Source: Proteobacteria bacterium UBA2133
Lineage (GTDB): Bacteria; Pseudomonadota; Gammaproteobacteria; Arenicellales; UBA868
Assembly (NCBI GenBank): GCA_002327725.1
Contig: DCXP01000091.1
Location: 2,133 to 46,064 of the forward strand
Direction: 5' to 3'
DNA: 43,932 nt
Shown here: in pieces, positions 33,018-42,121 of the stretch
Numbering within the stretch: position 1 is the first letter of the stretch
Layout of the letters: the number at the start of each line of letters is the position of its first letter
Position numbers and translations under genes: made by a program
The notes under the pieces: model-generated
Database searches by the model: none
Told to the model about the DNA's origin: nothing
The model's input: only the letters and a program-made list of their open reading frames with translations

Positions 33018-34349
33018 CTAGCGCGGCATGCCCATACCGCCGACCAGCGATGATTTCTTCATAAGGCTTTCATACTGCCGCGACATCAGATAGGACTGGA
33101 CCTGCGACATCATATCCATCATGACCACGACGATGATCAGCAACGATGTGCCTCCAAAATAGAAAGGCACGCTCCATTTGACAATCAGGAATTCTGGAAT
33201 GAGGCAGACGACCGTCAGGTAGGCGGCGCCTGCGAGCGTCAGCCGGGACACCACTTTGTCGATATATCCCGCCGTTTGCGCGCCCGGACGGATTCCCGGA
33301 ACAAACGCACCGGACTTCTTAAGATTGTCGGCGATTTCCTTTGGATTAAACACAAGTGCTGTGTAAAAAAAGCAGAAGAAAATGATCATGCCTGCATACA
33401 CCAGCGTGTAGATGGGCTGGCCCGGCGAGAGCGTTGTCGCGATATCCCTTAGCCAGCCCATGCCCTCAGACTGGCCAAACCAGCTCCCGAGGCTCGCGGG
33501 AAACAGAATCATGCTCGAGGCGAAGATCGGCGGGATCACGCCCGACATATTCAGTTTCAGCGGCAAATGGGTTGTCTGTCCGGCCAGCATACGTCTTCCC
33601 TGCTGACGCTTTGCATAGTTGACTGTCAACCGACGCTGTCCTCTTTCGACAAAAACGACGAATCCGGTCACCACGATCGCTCCGATAAAAAGGGCCAGCA
33701 CGCCGATGGGCGTGAACGCACCGGTACGGGCCAGTTCAAGGGTTCCCGCAACCGCGGACGGCAGTCCGGCGACGATGCTGCCGAAGATGATGAGAGAAAT
33801 ACCGTTGCCGATACCGCGTTCTGAGATCTGCTCTCCCAGCCACACCAGGAACATGGTCCCGGTGACCAGCGTCGCGACCGTAGTGACCTTGAACCCAAGC
33901 CCCGGCACCAGGACCACCGGCCCTCCTGCCGCCTGCTGGCCCTCAATGGCGATCGCGATGCCAAGACCCTGGAAGAGCGCCAGGGCAACGGTGCCGTATC
34001 GGGTGTACTGTGTAATTTTCCGCCGTCCGGCCTCGCCTTCTTTTTTCAGCGCTTCAAGCTGCGGAATGACCGAGGTCATCATCTGGATGATGATGGACGC
34101 CGAGATATACGGCATGACCCCCAGGGCAAAAATCGAGAGTCTTTTCAGCGCGCCGCCGGAAAACATGTTGAAGATATCGACGATCGAGCCCCGGGTCTGC
34201 TCAAAAAGCGCCGCAACGGCAGTGGGATCAACCCCGGGGATCGGGATATGGGTGCCCACCCGGAACACCACCATGGCGCCCAGCACAAACAGAATGCGCT
34301 GGCGCAGTTCCGTCATCTTGCCGATCGCTGCCAGAGGGGACGCTGCCAT
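33018..34349 (-). CDS. secY: Protein translocase subunit SecY
   Basis: A 443-residue membrane protein with ten hydrophobic helices forming the Sec protein-conducting channel. Marks include FRVGTHIPIPGVD in the first helix region, MPYISASIIIQMM, and FVPGIRPGAQTAGYIDKV in the cytoplasmic loop that binds SecA and ribosomes. It is in the spc operon after rplO, from which it is separated by 5 bp. Confidence 0.98.
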   Translation of the reverse strand: MAASPLAAIGKMTELRQRILFVLGAMVVFRVGTHIPIPGVDPTAVAALFEQTRGSIVDIFNMFSGGALKRLSIFALGVMPYISASIIIQMMTSVIPQLEALKKEGEAGRRKITQYTRYGTVALALFQGLGIAIAIEGQQAAGGPVVLVPGLGFKVTTVATLVTGTMFLVWLGEQISERGIGNGISLIIFGSIVAGLPSAVAGTLELARTGAFTPIGVLALFIGAIVVTGFVVFVERGQRRLTVNYAKRQQGRRMLAGQTTHLPLKLNMSGVIPPIFASSMILFPASLGSWFGQSEGMGWLRDIATTLSPGQPIYTLVYAGMIIFFCFFYTALVFNPKEIADNLKKSGAFVPGIRPGAQTAGYIDKVVSRLTLAGAAYLTVVCLIPEFLIVKWSVPFYFGGTSLLIIVVVMMDMMSQVQSYLMSRQYESLMKKSSLVGGMGMPR

Positions 34350-34354
34350 GTCGA

Positions 34355-34789
34355 TTAGGCCTCGACCTTGCCTCCGGCCTGCTCAATTGCCGCCCGGGCG
34401 CCTGCGGTCACACCGATTCCCCGCAGAACCACCGCACGTTCGATGCTTCCGGAGGCAATGACTTTGGCCCGAATTGCGTCATGGCGAATCACGCCGGCCG
34501 CTTTTAGCGTTGCGAGATCAATATCACCGGAATCCATCTTCTGGAGTTCGTGCAGTCTGACCTCGGCGACGCGGGGACGCATCAGTGAGCGGAAACCTCT
34601 TTTGGGTAAGCGCCGCTGCAGGGGCATCTGCCCGCCTTCAAACCCCACTTTGTGATAGCCGCCGGAGCGCGACTTCTGTCCCTTGACGCCTCTCCCGGCA
34701 GTGTTGCCGAGACCGGAGCCGGGACCACGCCCGACACGCTTGGCTGCCGGACGGGAACCTCCCGCCGGTTTAAGTTCGTTCAACCGCAT
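34355..34789 (-). CDS. rplO: 50S ribosomal protein L15
   Basis: 144 residues starting MRLNELKPAGGSRPAAKRVG, followed by the glycine- and arginine-rich GRGPGSGLGNTAGRGVKGQK extension that threads into 23S rRNA. It starts 1 bp after the rpmD stop. Confidence 0.97.
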   Translation of the reverse strand: MRLNELKPAGGSRPAAKRVGRGPGSGLGNTAGRGVKGQKSRSGGYHKVGFEGGQMPLQRRLPKRGFRSLMRPRVAEVRLHELQKMDSGDIDLATLKAAGVIRHDAIRAKVIASGSIERAVVLRGIGVTAGARAAIEQAGGKVEA

Positions 34790-34790
34790 T

Positions 34791-34976
34791 TCAGCTTACC
34801 TCTACCCTAACCAGGTGCGATACTTTATTGACCATGCCTTTTACGGCAGGCGTTTCTTCGAGTTCCACGGTCTGGTGCATCCGCCGCAATCCAAGACCAC
34901 GAACACAGGCCAACTGCTTTGCGCCCCGGCCATGCTTGCTCTTGACCAGCGTCACCTTGATGCGCCGGTTACTCAT
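34791..34976 (-). CDS. rpmD: 50S ribosomal protein L30
   Basis: 61 residues, MSNRRIKVTLVKSKHGRGAK onward, with the L30 VRGLGLRRMHQTVELEETP core. The ATG overlaps the end of rpsE by 8 bp (ATGAGTAA), a coupled junction. A longer frame upstream to 35123 runs inside rpsE and is not real. Confidence 0.96.
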   Translation of the reverse strand: MSNRRIKVTLVKSKHGRGAKQLACVRGLGLRRMHQTVELEETPAVKGMVNKVSHLVRVEVS

Positions 34977-35499
34977 CTGCGGACTCCTGGCCCCTGATGT
35001 CCTCATCCGATTTGCCACGACGGATGGCAACCTGCCGGGGGTTACGCATTCCGGTGAGACCCGCGATGGTGGCACGTGCCACGTTGACCGGGTTGGTGGT
35101 GCCGATGACCTTGGCCAGCACATTTCTTACGCCAGCCGCCTCGAAAATGGCACGCATGGTGCCGCCGGCAATAATGCCGGTACCTTCTGATGCGGGCCGC
35201 ATAATCACCCGTGCCGCGCCGTGGCGGCCGACGGTAGCGTAGTGCAGGGTTCCCTTTTTCAGGCTGATCTTCTGCATGTCGCGCCGGGCTTCGTCCATCG
35301 CTTTCTGTACAGCAACAGGTACTTCACGGGCTTTGCCCCGGCCTATACCCACACGGCCTTTGCCGTCCCCTACCACCGTCAGCGCTGAAAATCCGAAGAT
35401 CCGCCCGCCCTTGACCACCTTCGCAACCCGGCGTACGTTAATCAACTGCTCAATGAAGCCTTCGCTGTCGGTCCCGATCTGATCCGCGTTCGTTGCCAT
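34969..35499 (-). CDS. rpsE: 30S ribosomal protein S5
   Basis: 176 residues with a double-stranded RNA-binding N-terminal domain (FIEQLINVRRVAKVVKGGRI) and the GTGIIAGGTMRAIFEAAGV segment of the second domain. S5 acts in decoding fidelity. Lies 32 bp after rplR. Confidence 0.98.
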   Translation of the reverse strand: MATNADQIGTDSEGFIEQLINVRRVAKVVKGGRIFGFSALTVVGDGKGRVGIGRGKAREVPVAVQKAMDEARRDMQKISLKKGTLHYATVGRHGAARVIMRPASEGTGIIAGGTMRAIFEAAGVRNVLAKVIGTTNPVNVARATIAGLTGMRNPRQVAIRRGKSDEDIRGQESADE

Positions 35500-35531
35500 A
35501 AAACTCTCTGCCGTCTTTATCCTGTATCCTG

Positions 35532-35888
35532 TTAAAACTTCAATCCGCCTTCCCGGGCGGCCTCTGCCAGCGCCTTCACCCGACCGTGATAGCGAAAGCC
35601 CGAACGGTCGAATGCGACGTTGTCGACGCCCGCAGCGATTGCCTTCTCGGCAATTCGTTTTCCAACGACGGCTGCTGCCGCAATATTGCTGCCGTGCTTG
35701 AGATCGGCACGAACTTCCGCCTCGAGACTGGAGGCGCTCGCCAGGACGCGCCCACCGGACGGATCGATGATCTGGGCATAGATATGACGCGGAGTACGGA
35801 AAATACTCATCCGGTTGACGCGATCACGCGAGATCCGCGAACGCGTCCTGACACCGCGGCGGATGCGTGAAGTTTTTTTCTCACTCAT
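35532..35888 (-). CDS. rplR: 50S ribosomal protein L18
   Basis: 118 residues from ATG 35888 (MSEKKTSRIRRGVRTRSRIS), the family start; a frame extending five codons upstream has no support. L18 binds 5S rRNA. The C-terminal GFRYHGRVKALAEAAREGGL is typical. Confidence 0.97.
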   Translation of the reverse strand: MSEKKTSRIRRGVRTRSRISRDRVNRMSIFRTPRHIYAQIIDPSGGRVLASASSLEAEVRADLKHGSNIAAAAVVGKRIAEKAIAAGVDNVAFDRSGFRYHGRVKALAEAAREGGLKF

Positions 35889-35928
35889 GCTGCCTGATCC
35901 CAATAATTCGTTGAACTTAGCTTAGGGG

Positions 35929-36456
35929 TCACTTCTTCTTGGCCTGTTTACGGACCACGTATTCACCGGAATAGCGGATGCCCTTTCCTTTATAGGGTTC
36001 CGGGGGCCGGAAACCGCGAATCTCGGCGGCGGCCTGCCCTACCTGCTGCTTGTCTGATCCCTTGAGCACAATCTCAGTCTGTGTAGGGGTCTCTACCGAC
36101 ACACCCTCAGGCATCTGATACACCACAGGATGGGAGAACCCCAGGCTGAGGTTCAGTTTTTTCCCTTGAGCCTGTGCGCGATAGCCAATGCCGACAATCT
36201 CCAGTTTTTTCTCAAACCCGGTGCTCACGCCGGTAACCATGTTGGCGATCAGCGCCCGGAAAGTACCGGCCATCGCCCAGGACTGATCATCCTGCGGGCG
36301 GACCTGAAGACTGCCTTCTGCCTGATCGACGCCGATGCTGGGATGCAGATCCAGGGAAAGCTCCCCCTGAGGCCCCTTGACGCTTACCGATGCATCGCCG
36401 AGTACGGCCTCTACCCCGCTGGGGAGGTTAATCGGATTCTTTGCGACTCGGGACAT
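35929..36456 (-). CDS. rplF: 50S ribosomal protein L6
   Basis: 175 residues with two L6 repeats. The conserved GYRAQAQGKKLNLSLGFSHP and the C-terminal EPYKGKGIRYSGEYVVRKQA are present. L6 sits near the factor-binding site of the large subunit. Confidence 0.98.
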   Translation of the reverse strand: MSRVAKNPINLPSGVEAVLGDASVSVKGPQGELSLDLHPSIGVDQAEGSLQVRPQDDQSWAMAGTFRALIANMVTGVSTGFEKKLEIVGIGYRAQAQGKKLNLSLGFSHPVVYQMPEGVSVETPTQTEIVLKGSDKQQVGQAAAEIRGFRPPEPYKGKGIRYSGEYVVRKQAKKK

Positions 36457-36483
36457 AACTTGTGCTCCAGATTCTTCGTCAGG

Positions 36484-36879
36484 CTAAAAGACCCGACAGA
36501 CCACTTCGCCGCCGACACCGGAAGACCTCGCCTGCCGGTCGGTCATCAGGCCTTTGGAAGTCGAGACCATCACGATGCCCAAACCCCCGTTGACCTGCGG
36601 CATGTCCGACACGCTGCAATACACCCTTCGGCCCGGGCGACTTACCCGCTGAATATCCTCGATAGCACCAACACCGTCGGCATAACGGAGCGTGATCGTC
36701 ATATTCCTGTGGGCGCCTTCTTCATGCGTTTGAACATCACTGATGTACCCTTCCTCTTTTAGCACTTCTGCAATTGCCTGCTTCATGTTGGACGCCGGCA
36801 TCGTGACCGTTCGTTTTCCCACGGCCAGGGCGTTGCGGACACGGGTCAGCATATCTGCGATGGGATCCGACATACTCAT
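36484..36879 (-). CDS. rpsH: 30S ribosomal protein S8
   Basis: 131 residues starting MSMSDPIADMLTRVRNA, the same N-terminus as enterobacterial S8, so the first of two close ATGs is used. The C-terminal half has STSKGLMTDRQAR and GGEVVCRVF. S8 in many bacteria represses the spc operon by binding its message; a target near rplE was not sought in detail. Confidence 0.98.
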   Translation of the reverse strand: MSMSDPIADMLTRVRNALAVGKRTVTMPASNMKQAIAEVLKEEGYISDVQTHEEGAHRNMTITLRYADGVGAIEDIQRVSRPGRRVYCSVSDMPQVNGGLGIVMVSTSKGLMTDRQARSSGVGGEVVCRVF

Positions 36880-36972
36880 ATTTGCAATTTCCTCTGAGCC
36901 TCTATAAACCTAGGTTCTGCTGACTCTGATGACTCTGGATTCTCTTCGGGTACCAGTATGGGCGGCCGGCTG

Positions 36973-37278
36973 CTACCAACTGGCCTTGACAACGCCCGGC
37001 GCCTCTCCGCGCATGGCAACTTCCCGCAGCGCGTTGCGCGCGAGTCCAAACCGGCGGAAATATCCGCGCGGGCGCCCGGTCAGGGCGCAGCGGTTCCGCT
37101 GCCGCGTGCGCGCCGAATCCCGGGGCAGCTTCTGCAGATCGAGCATGGCCTGCCAGCGTTCATCATATGACAGGGACTCATCGACCACCCGTTGGCGCAG
37201 CGTTTCACGCTCAGCGCGGTGCTGCTCATTCAGTCTGCGACGCTTGACCTCACGCGCAAGAATTGATTTTTTTGCCAT
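36973..37278 (-). CDS. rpsN: 30S ribosomal protein S14 (zinc-free form)
   Basis: 101 residues from ATG 37278 (MAKKSILAREVKRRRLNEQH). It is the long form without the CxxC zinc knuckle, ending RPRGYFRRFGLARN then APGVVKASW, the usual proteobacterial ending. The frame open upstream to 37341 lies in rplE and is discarded. Confidence 0.97.
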   Translation of the reverse strand: MAKKSILAREVKRRRLNEQHRAERETLRQRVVDESLSYDERWQAMLDLQKLPRDSARTRQRNRCALTGRPRGYFRRFGLARNALREVAMRGEAPGVVKASW

Positions 37279-37288
37279 AAGTAACTTC

Positions 37289-37828
37289 CTATTTACGAAG
37301 CGGGAAATTGAACCCGCGAAGTAGCGCCTCGCCTTCTTCATTCGTCCCGGCGGTGGTTGTGATCGTCACATCGAGACCCCGGAGGGTGTCGACCTTGTCG
37401 TAGTCGATCTCCGGAAAAACGATCTGCTCTTTGAGCCCGACGCTGAAGTTGCCCCGGCCATCAAAGGCGCGGACTGACAAACCCCGGAAATCCCGAACCC
37501 GCGGGATGGCCACGGTGATCAGTCGATCCAGGAATTCGTACATGCGTTCGCGTCGCAAGGTGACTTTGCAGCCGATCGGCCATCCTTCCCGAATCTTGAA
37601 GGCGGCAACAGATTTGCGTGCTTTGGTGACAATCGGCTTCTGCCCGGCAATCCGCGTCAGATCATCCACCGCTGCTTCCATCGCCTTTTTGTCTACGATG
37701 GCTTCGCCCACGCCCATATTCAATGTAATTTTCGTAATCCGGGGCACCTGCATGGCGCTGGAATACTTGAACTGCTCCATAAGGGCCGGAACGACAGTCT
37801 TCTGATAATGCTCTTGCAATCGTGCCAT
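37289..37828 (-). CDS. rplE: 50S ribosomal protein L5
   Basis: 179 residues with MARLQEHYQKTVVPALMEQF at the start and ITTTAGTNEEGEALLRGFNF at the end. L5 binds 5S rRNA and forms an intersubunit bridge. Starts 19 bp after rplX. Confidence 0.98.
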   Translation of the reverse strand: MARLQEHYQKTVVPALMEQFKYSSAMQVPRITKITLNMGVGEAIVDKKAMEAAVDDLTRIAGQKPIVTKARKSVAAFKIREGWPIGCKVTLRRERMYEFLDRLITVAIPRVRDFRGLSVRAFDGRGNFSVGLKEQIVFPEIDYDKVDTLRGLDVTITTTAGTNEEGEALLRGFNFPLRK

Positions 37829-37847
37829 GGTAATCCGCCTGTCGACA

Positions 37848-38168
37848 TCAGCCGACGTCGATCATCTCTCCGTCTGAACGGAACACTCGGACCTTTCGGC
37901 CATCTTCGAGAAACTTAAAGCCGACCCGGTCGGGCTTTTTGCTGTTCGGGTTGTACATGCCAAGGTTCGAGAGCCGGATCGGCGACTCTTTTTCGATAAT
38001 CCCACCCGTTTCGCCCTTGTTGGGGTTGGGCCGGGTGTGCTTCTTGACCACATTGACGCTGTCTACCAGGGCGCGCTTCTCATCCAGGACCCGCAGGATG
38101 GTCCCCCGCTTGCCTTTATCGCGTCCCGTGAGTACCACGACATCGTCACCCTTTCGAAATTTCTTCAT
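37848..38168 (-). CDS. rplX: 50S ribosomal protein L24
   Basis: 106 residues with a KOW motif (KGDDVVVLTGRDKGKRGTIL, about residues 6-25). L24 starts assembly of the 50S subunit. Starts 18 bp after rplN. Confidence 0.97.
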   Translation of the reverse strand: MKKFRKGDDVVVLTGRDKGKRGTILRVLDEKRALVDSVNVVKKHTRPNPNKGETGGIIEKESPIRLSNLGMYNPNSKKPDRVGFKFLEDGRKVRVFRSDGEMIDVG

Positions 38169-38186
38169 TCAATCAACCCCACAGCC

Positions 38187-38555
38187 TCACAATACTTCCG
38201 GCGCCAGCGAGATGATCCGCATGAAACGCTCGGACCTTAATTCGCGGGTGACCGGGCCAAAGATGCGGGTTCCCACTGGCTGATACTGCGCGTTGAGCAG
38301 AACCGCGGCGTTGCTGTCGAAGCGAATCAGTGACCCATCTCCGCGCCGGACACCATGCTTGGTCCGGACGACGACCGCGTGATAGACGTCTCCCTTCTTC
38401 ACACGGCTGTTGGGGATGGCCTCTTTCACGCTGATCTTGATGATGTCGCCAATACCCGCGTAACGGCGCTTGGAGCCGCCCAGCACCTTAATACACTGCA
38501 CCCGGCGGGCTCCGCTATTATCAGCGACACTCAGGTTGCTCTGCATCTGGATCAT
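38187..38555 (-). CDS. rplN: 50S ribosomal protein L14
   Basis: 122 residues starting MIQMQSNLSVADNSGARRVQ and containing YHAVVVRTKHGVRRGDGSLI. First gene of the classical spc set, preceded by 102 bp of non-coding sequence after rpsQ that could hold the spc promoter, though no clear -35/-10 pair was fixed. Confidence 0.98.
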   Translation of the reverse strand: MIQMQSNLSVADNSGARRVQCIKVLGGSKRRYAGIGDIIKISVKEAIPNSRVKKGDVYHAVVVRTKHGVRRGDGSLIRFDSNAAVLLNAQYQPVGTRIFGPVTRELRSERFMRIISLAPEVL

Positions 38556-38657
38556 TGCTCTATACCGACTTGTAACGTGTAATTTTTGTAACCGACCTGC
38601 GTGCCGCTTTTTTCTCTAATCTCTGGAATCTCTAACCCTTTATGCCGACTGCTGGTA

Positions 38658-38948
38658 TCAACTGTCCGCAGCTTCGTCTAACCGGCTCACGACTTTAACC
38701 AGCCGCCAGCTCTTCAACTTCGAGATCGGCCGGCATTCTTCGATGATGACGATGTCTCCCTTTCGACATTGGTTTTCAGCGTCATGGGCATGAAGACGGG
38801 TCGACCGGCGGATGTATTTTTTATAGAGCGGATGACGCAGCTGCCGTTCAACCAGAACCGTGATGGTTTTATCCATCCTGGCACTCTCGACACTGCCTCG
38901 TACGCTCCGGGTCCGCCCGGCTGGCGCCTCAACTTTTTCTTCGCTCAT
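38658..38948 (-). CDS. rpsQ: 30S ribosomal protein S17
   Basis: 96 residues with an extended N-terminus before the S17 core (RMDKTITVLVERQLRHPLYK). It overlaps rpmC by 4 bp (ATGA), so the two are coupled. Last gene of the S10 set. Confidence 0.97.
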   Translation of the reverse strand: MSEEKVEAPAGRTRSVRGSVESARMDKTITVLVERQLRHPLYKKYIRRSTRLHAHDAENQCRKGDIVIIEECRPISKLKSWRLVKVVSRLDEAADS

Positions 38949-39142
38949 GGAACCGTCCTGTTGACTTCGACCATACGGGTCTTGATCCGCGCAATCTGCC
39001 GCCGGACCGCCTTGAATCGGGACGGGTTCGCCAATTGACCCGTACTCCGCTGCATCCGCAGATTAAACTGCTCTTTTCGCAACTCAAGAAGTTCGGTCTT
39101 GAGTTCCGATGCGTTCAGTTCTGAAACTTTTTTCTCTACCAT
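38945..39142 (-). CDS. rpmC: 50S ribosomal protein L29
   Basis: 65 residues forming a helical hairpin (VSELNASELKTELLELRKEQ). It lies beside the exit tunnel and helps dock SRP and trigger factor. Starts 4 bp after rplP. Confidence 0.97.
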   Translation of the reverse strand: MVEKKVSELNASELKTELLELRKEQFNLRMQRSTGQLANPSRFKAVRRQIARIKTRMVEVNRTVP

Positions 39143-39146
39143 CTCG

Positions 39147-39560
39147 TCACGCTGCCTGGCGTTTCACAAAAGAGGTGGCGACCGGTAGCTTGGCGCCGGC
39201 AAGGCGGAACGCCTCACGGGCCAGTTCTTCGTCGACACCCTGAATTTCATAAAGCATGGTTCCCGGCTGTACCAGTGCGACCCAGTACTCGGGGTTGCCC
39301 TTGCCCTTGCCCATCCGGACTTCCAGGGGTTTCTTGGAAACCGGCTTGTCAGGAAATATCCGGATCCAGACCCGACCGCCGCGTTTGACGTGCCGGTTGA
39401 TGGCTCTTCGTGCTGACTCAATCTGCCGGGCAGTGAGACGGCCGCGACCCGTACACTTAAGGCCGAAATCCCCGAAACTGACCCGGCTGCCGCGCACGGC
39501 GAGGCCACGGTTTCGGCCTTTTTGCTGTTTTCGGAATTTGCTTCTTTTTGGCTGCAGCAT
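39147..39560 (-). CDS. rplP: 50S ribosomal protein L16
   Basis: 137 residues, MLQPKRSKFRKQQKGRNRGL onward, with RGRLTARQIESARRAINRHV and MGKGKGNPEYWVALVQPG. L16 organises the peptidyl-transferase and A-site region. Lies 12 bp after rpsC. Confidence 0.98.
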   Translation of the reverse strand: MLQPKRSKFRKQQKGRNRGLAVRGSRVSFGDFGLKCTGRGRLTARQIESARRAINRHVKRGGRVWIRIFPDKPVSKKPLEVRMGKGKGNPEYWVALVQPGTMLYEIQGVDEELAREAFRLAGAKLPVATSFVKRQAA

Positions 39561-39572
39561 CTCAAATCATCC

Positions 39573-40256
39573 TCACACAGCGGGCGTCGGCTGGTTCGCG
39601 CTGGGCGCCTCAACCTCGGCCGCCCCCTGCATCACTTCACCCTTGAACACCCACACCTTTACCCCGATCACGCCGTAGGTGGTGTGCGCCTCCGCGAAGC
39701 CGAAATCAACATCCGCCCGAAGCGTGTGCAGCGGAACGCGCCCCTCGCGATACCATTCGGTTCGCGCGATTTCAGCGCCATTGAGCCTGCCCGCGATCAT
39801 GATCTTCACACCCTTGGCGCCAAGGCGCATGGTGTTCTGAACGGCCCTTTTCATTGCCCGCCGGAACATGATCCGTTTTTCCAGCTGCTGGCAGACATTT
39901 TCGGCAACCAGTCTGGCGTCGAGCTCGGGCTTGCGGATCTCCTCGACGGCTACCTGCACCGGCACGTTATTGTTGAGCCGGAGAATATCCTTGCGCAGTT
40001 TCTCAATGTCCTCGCCTTTTTTGCCAATCACAATTCCGGGACGGCCGGTATGAATGGTCACGTTCAGGGTCTCACCGGCCCTGACCAGTTCGATACGGCT
40101 GATGGCCGCATTCGCGAGGCGCTTGCGCAGGAAACTGCGGATCGTCTGGTCTGCGACCAGATTTCTCGCATAAGTTTTCCCGGTGGCAAACCATTTGGCG
40201 TCCCAGCCGCGAATGACGCCCAATCGGAATCCGTTAGGATGAATCTTCTGGCCCAT
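39573..40256 (-). CDS. rpsC: 30S ribosomal protein S3
   Basis: 227 residues. The start is MGQKIHPNGFRLGVIRGWDA. A type II KH domain contains GRPGIVIGKKGEDIEKL, and a C-terminal domain has YGVIGVKVWVFKGEVM. S3 forms the mRNA entry channel. Starts 3 bp after rplV. Long open frames on the opposite strand here are shadows. Confidence 0.98.
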   Translation of the reverse strand: MGQKIHPNGFRLGVIRGWDAKWFATGKTYARNLVADQTIRSFLRKRLANAAISRIELVRAGETLNVTIHTGRPGIVIGKKGEDIEKLRKDILRLNNNVPVQVAVEEIRKPELDARLVAENVCQQLEKRIMFRRAMKRAVQNTMRLGAKGVKIMIAGRLNGAEIARTEWYREGRVPLHTLRADVDFGFAEAHTTYGVIGVKVWVFKGEVMQGAAEVEAPSANQPTPAV

Positions 40257-40259
40257 CTG

Positions 40260-40607
40260 TTAATTGCTCCTCGATCCGTTGTCGCTGACACTGACGGTAA
40301 TGTGGCTGGTCGGCTTGGTCACTGGAACCGCCCGACCCTTCGCCCGGGGCCGCCAGCGCTTCATGACCGGACCTTCGTCGACCATGATCTGGCTCACCTT
40401 GAGCTCATCGATATCCGCGCCCTCATTGTGTTCGGCGTTGGCAATAGCCGACTCAAGCACCTTACGGATGACGCCGGCTGCCTTGCGCGGGCTGAACTGC
40501 AGCAGTTCGAGCGCCTTGCCCACAGGAAGGTTGCGGACCTGATCTGCCACCAGGCGGCCTTTTTGCGGTGATAGCCTGACGAAACGGGCGATGGCTCTGA
40601 CTTCCAT
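40260..40607 (-). CDS. rplV: 50S ribosomal protein L22
   Basis: 115 residues with RFVRLSPQKGRLVADQVRNL and the C-terminal beta hairpin (KRWRPRAKGRAVPVTKPTSH) that reaches into the exit tunnel. It is preceded by 78 bp of spacer after rpsS, longer than most gaps in this operon. Confidence 0.98.
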   Translation of the reverse strand: MEVRAIARFVRLSPQKGRLVADQVRNLPVGKALELLQFSPRKAAGVIRKVLESAIANAEHNEGADIDELKVSQIMVDEGPVMKRWRPRAKGRAVPVTKPTSHITVSVSDNGSRSN

Positions 40608-40685
40608 GGTTTTTGTCTCTTCTGCCTTACTTCCTTACTGGCTTTTGCTTGCGTTGTTCCAGATCTGCCTGACTGCTCTTTTTGA

Positions 40686-40958
40686 CTACTTTACTTTCCG
40701 ATCACCGACATGGCCGCGGAAAGTCCGGGTCACCGCGAACTCGCCCAGTTTGTGCCCCACCATGTTCTCAGTAACCAGCACCGGAACGTGCTGCTTGCCG
40801 TTGTGTACCGCGATCGTGAGACCGACAAATTCGGGCATGATCATGGACCGGCGTGACCAGGTCTTGATCGGCCGGCGCGAACCCTCTTCCTGGGCCTTGG
40901 ACACCTTCGCCCACAGGGTATGATCCACAAAGGGGCCTTTTTTGACCGAACGGGGCAT
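40686..40958 (-). CDS. rpsS: 30S ribosomal protein S19
   Basis: 90 residues from ATG 40958 (MPRSVKKGPFVDHTLWAKVS). A longer upstream frame to 41150 lies within rplB and is not real. S19 contacts S13 at the head of the small subunit. Starts 2 bp after rplB. Confidence 0.97.
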   Translation of the reverse strand: MPRSVKKGPFVDHTLWAKVSKAQEEGSRRPIKTWSRRSMIMPEFVGLTIAVHNGKQHVPVLVTENMVGHKLGEFAVTRTFRGHVGDRKVK

Positions 40959-40960
40959 AG

Positions 40961-41785
40961 TTATTTCTTCCTTCTGCGAATAATCATCGAGTTGGTCCGT
41001 TTGTTGCGACGGGTTCGATAACCCTTGGTGGGGACACCCCACGGTGTTACCGGGTGCCGGCCACCCGAAGTCCTGCCCTCGCCACCGCCATGCGGGTGGT
41101 CGACGGGATTCATGGCGACACCTCTGACAGTCGGGCGGATACCGCGCCAACGCTTGGCACCGGCTTTACCCAGTTTCCGCAGGGAGTTCACGGCGTTACC
41201 CACTTCGCCCACGGTCGCCCGGCACTCGGCAAGTACCCGCCGGGTTTCCCCCGACCGCAGGCGCATCAGTGCATAAGCACCCTCCCGGCCCAGATACTGG
41301 ACGGACGCACCAGCAGAACGGGCCAGCTGGGCTCCCTTACCCGGCTTGAGCTCAACGCAATGAACCACGGTTCCTACCGGGATATTCTTCAGCGGCAGTG
41401 CGTTGCCGTTCCGGATCGGCACGTCGGCGCCGGAAGCGACGGGGTCGCCCACCGACAGACCTTTTGGCGCAACGATGTAACGCCTTTCGCCGTCAGCGTA
41501 GAGGAGCAGCGCGATGTGCGCGGTTCGGTTCGGATCGTATTCCAGGCGTTCGACCCGGGCTGGGACGGTGTCCTTCTTACGGGCGAAGTCGATGATCCGG
41601 TAATGCCGTTTGTGGCCGCCCCCGCGATGCCGGACGGTGATCCGCCCTGCATTGTTCCGCCCGTTAGTCGCACTCTTGTGTTCTGTCAGTGATGGAACGG
41701 AGCGGCCTTTATGCAGCCCCTTCGATATCACTCGGACCATGCCGCGACGGCCGGCGGAGGTAGGTTTCTGTTTTACGACTGGCAT
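40961..41785 (-). CDS. rplB: 50S ribosomal protein L2
   Basis: 274 residues. The RNA-binding OB and SH3-like domains are followed by the essential tail MNPVDHPHGGGEGRTSGGRH (about 225-244), which includes the His linked to peptidyl-transferase activity. Begins MPVVKQKPTSAGRRGMVRVI. Confidence 0.98.
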   Translation of the reverse strand: MPVVKQKPTSAGRRGMVRVISKGLHKGRSVPSLTEHKSATNGRNNAGRITVRHRGGGHKRHYRIIDFARKKDTVPARVERLEYDPNRTAHIALLLYADGERRYIVAPKGLSVGDPVASGADVPIRNGNALPLKNIPVGTVVHCVELKPGKGAQLARSAGASVQYLGREGAYALMRLRSGETRRVLAECRATVGEVGNAVNSLRKLGKAGAKRWRGIRPTVRGVAMNPVDHPHGGGEGRTSGGRHPVTPWGVPTKGYRTRRNKRTNSMIIRRRKK

Positions 41786-41821
41786 GCCTGATGTCCTGTT
41801 TATGCTTGCTGCGCCGCGGCC

Positions 41822-42121
41822 TTAGTTTCCGCCGCCCATAAAGTCGATATCCTGCCCCTCGGCCAAACGTACATAGGCTTTTTTCCAGTTCGGGCGTTTT
41901 CCTGGGGTACGGCCGAAACGCTTCACCTTGCCGCGGACATTCATGACCTGAACCGCCTCGACGGAAACATTAAACTGCTGTTCGACGGCTTTTTGGATTT
42001 CGGGTTTGGTCGCATCGGCCAGCACCTGAAAGACCACCTGGTTCGCGCCATCCGCTGCGGTCGTGCTCTTTTCGGAGATCACGGGAGCGAGCAGAATCTG
42101 ATGAAGACGTTCCGGGTTCAC
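41822..42121 (-). CDS. rplW: 50S ribosomal protein L23
   Basis: 99 residues starting with GTG (MNPERLHQILLAPVISEKST). The GTG shares bases with the rplD stop (GTGA), a coupled start. L23 docks trigger factor and SRP at the tunnel exit. The C-terminal half has NVRGKVKRFGRTPGKRPNWK. Confidence 0.97.
   Translation of the reverse strand: MNPERLHQILLAPVISEKSTTAADGANQVVFQVLADATKPEIQKAVEQQFNVSVEAVQVMNVRGKVKRFGRTPGKRPNWKKAYVRLAEGQDIDFMGGGN

Noticed and set aside
39522..40571. 349-codon open frame on the plus strand opposite rplP, rpsC and rplV
   Set aside because: It lies antisense to highly conserved ribosomal genes, has no recognisable domain, and arises from GC-rich codon bias.
40959..41150. Upstream extension of the rpsS frame
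   Set aside because: It lies inside rplB; S19 begins at its conserved MPRSVKKGPF.
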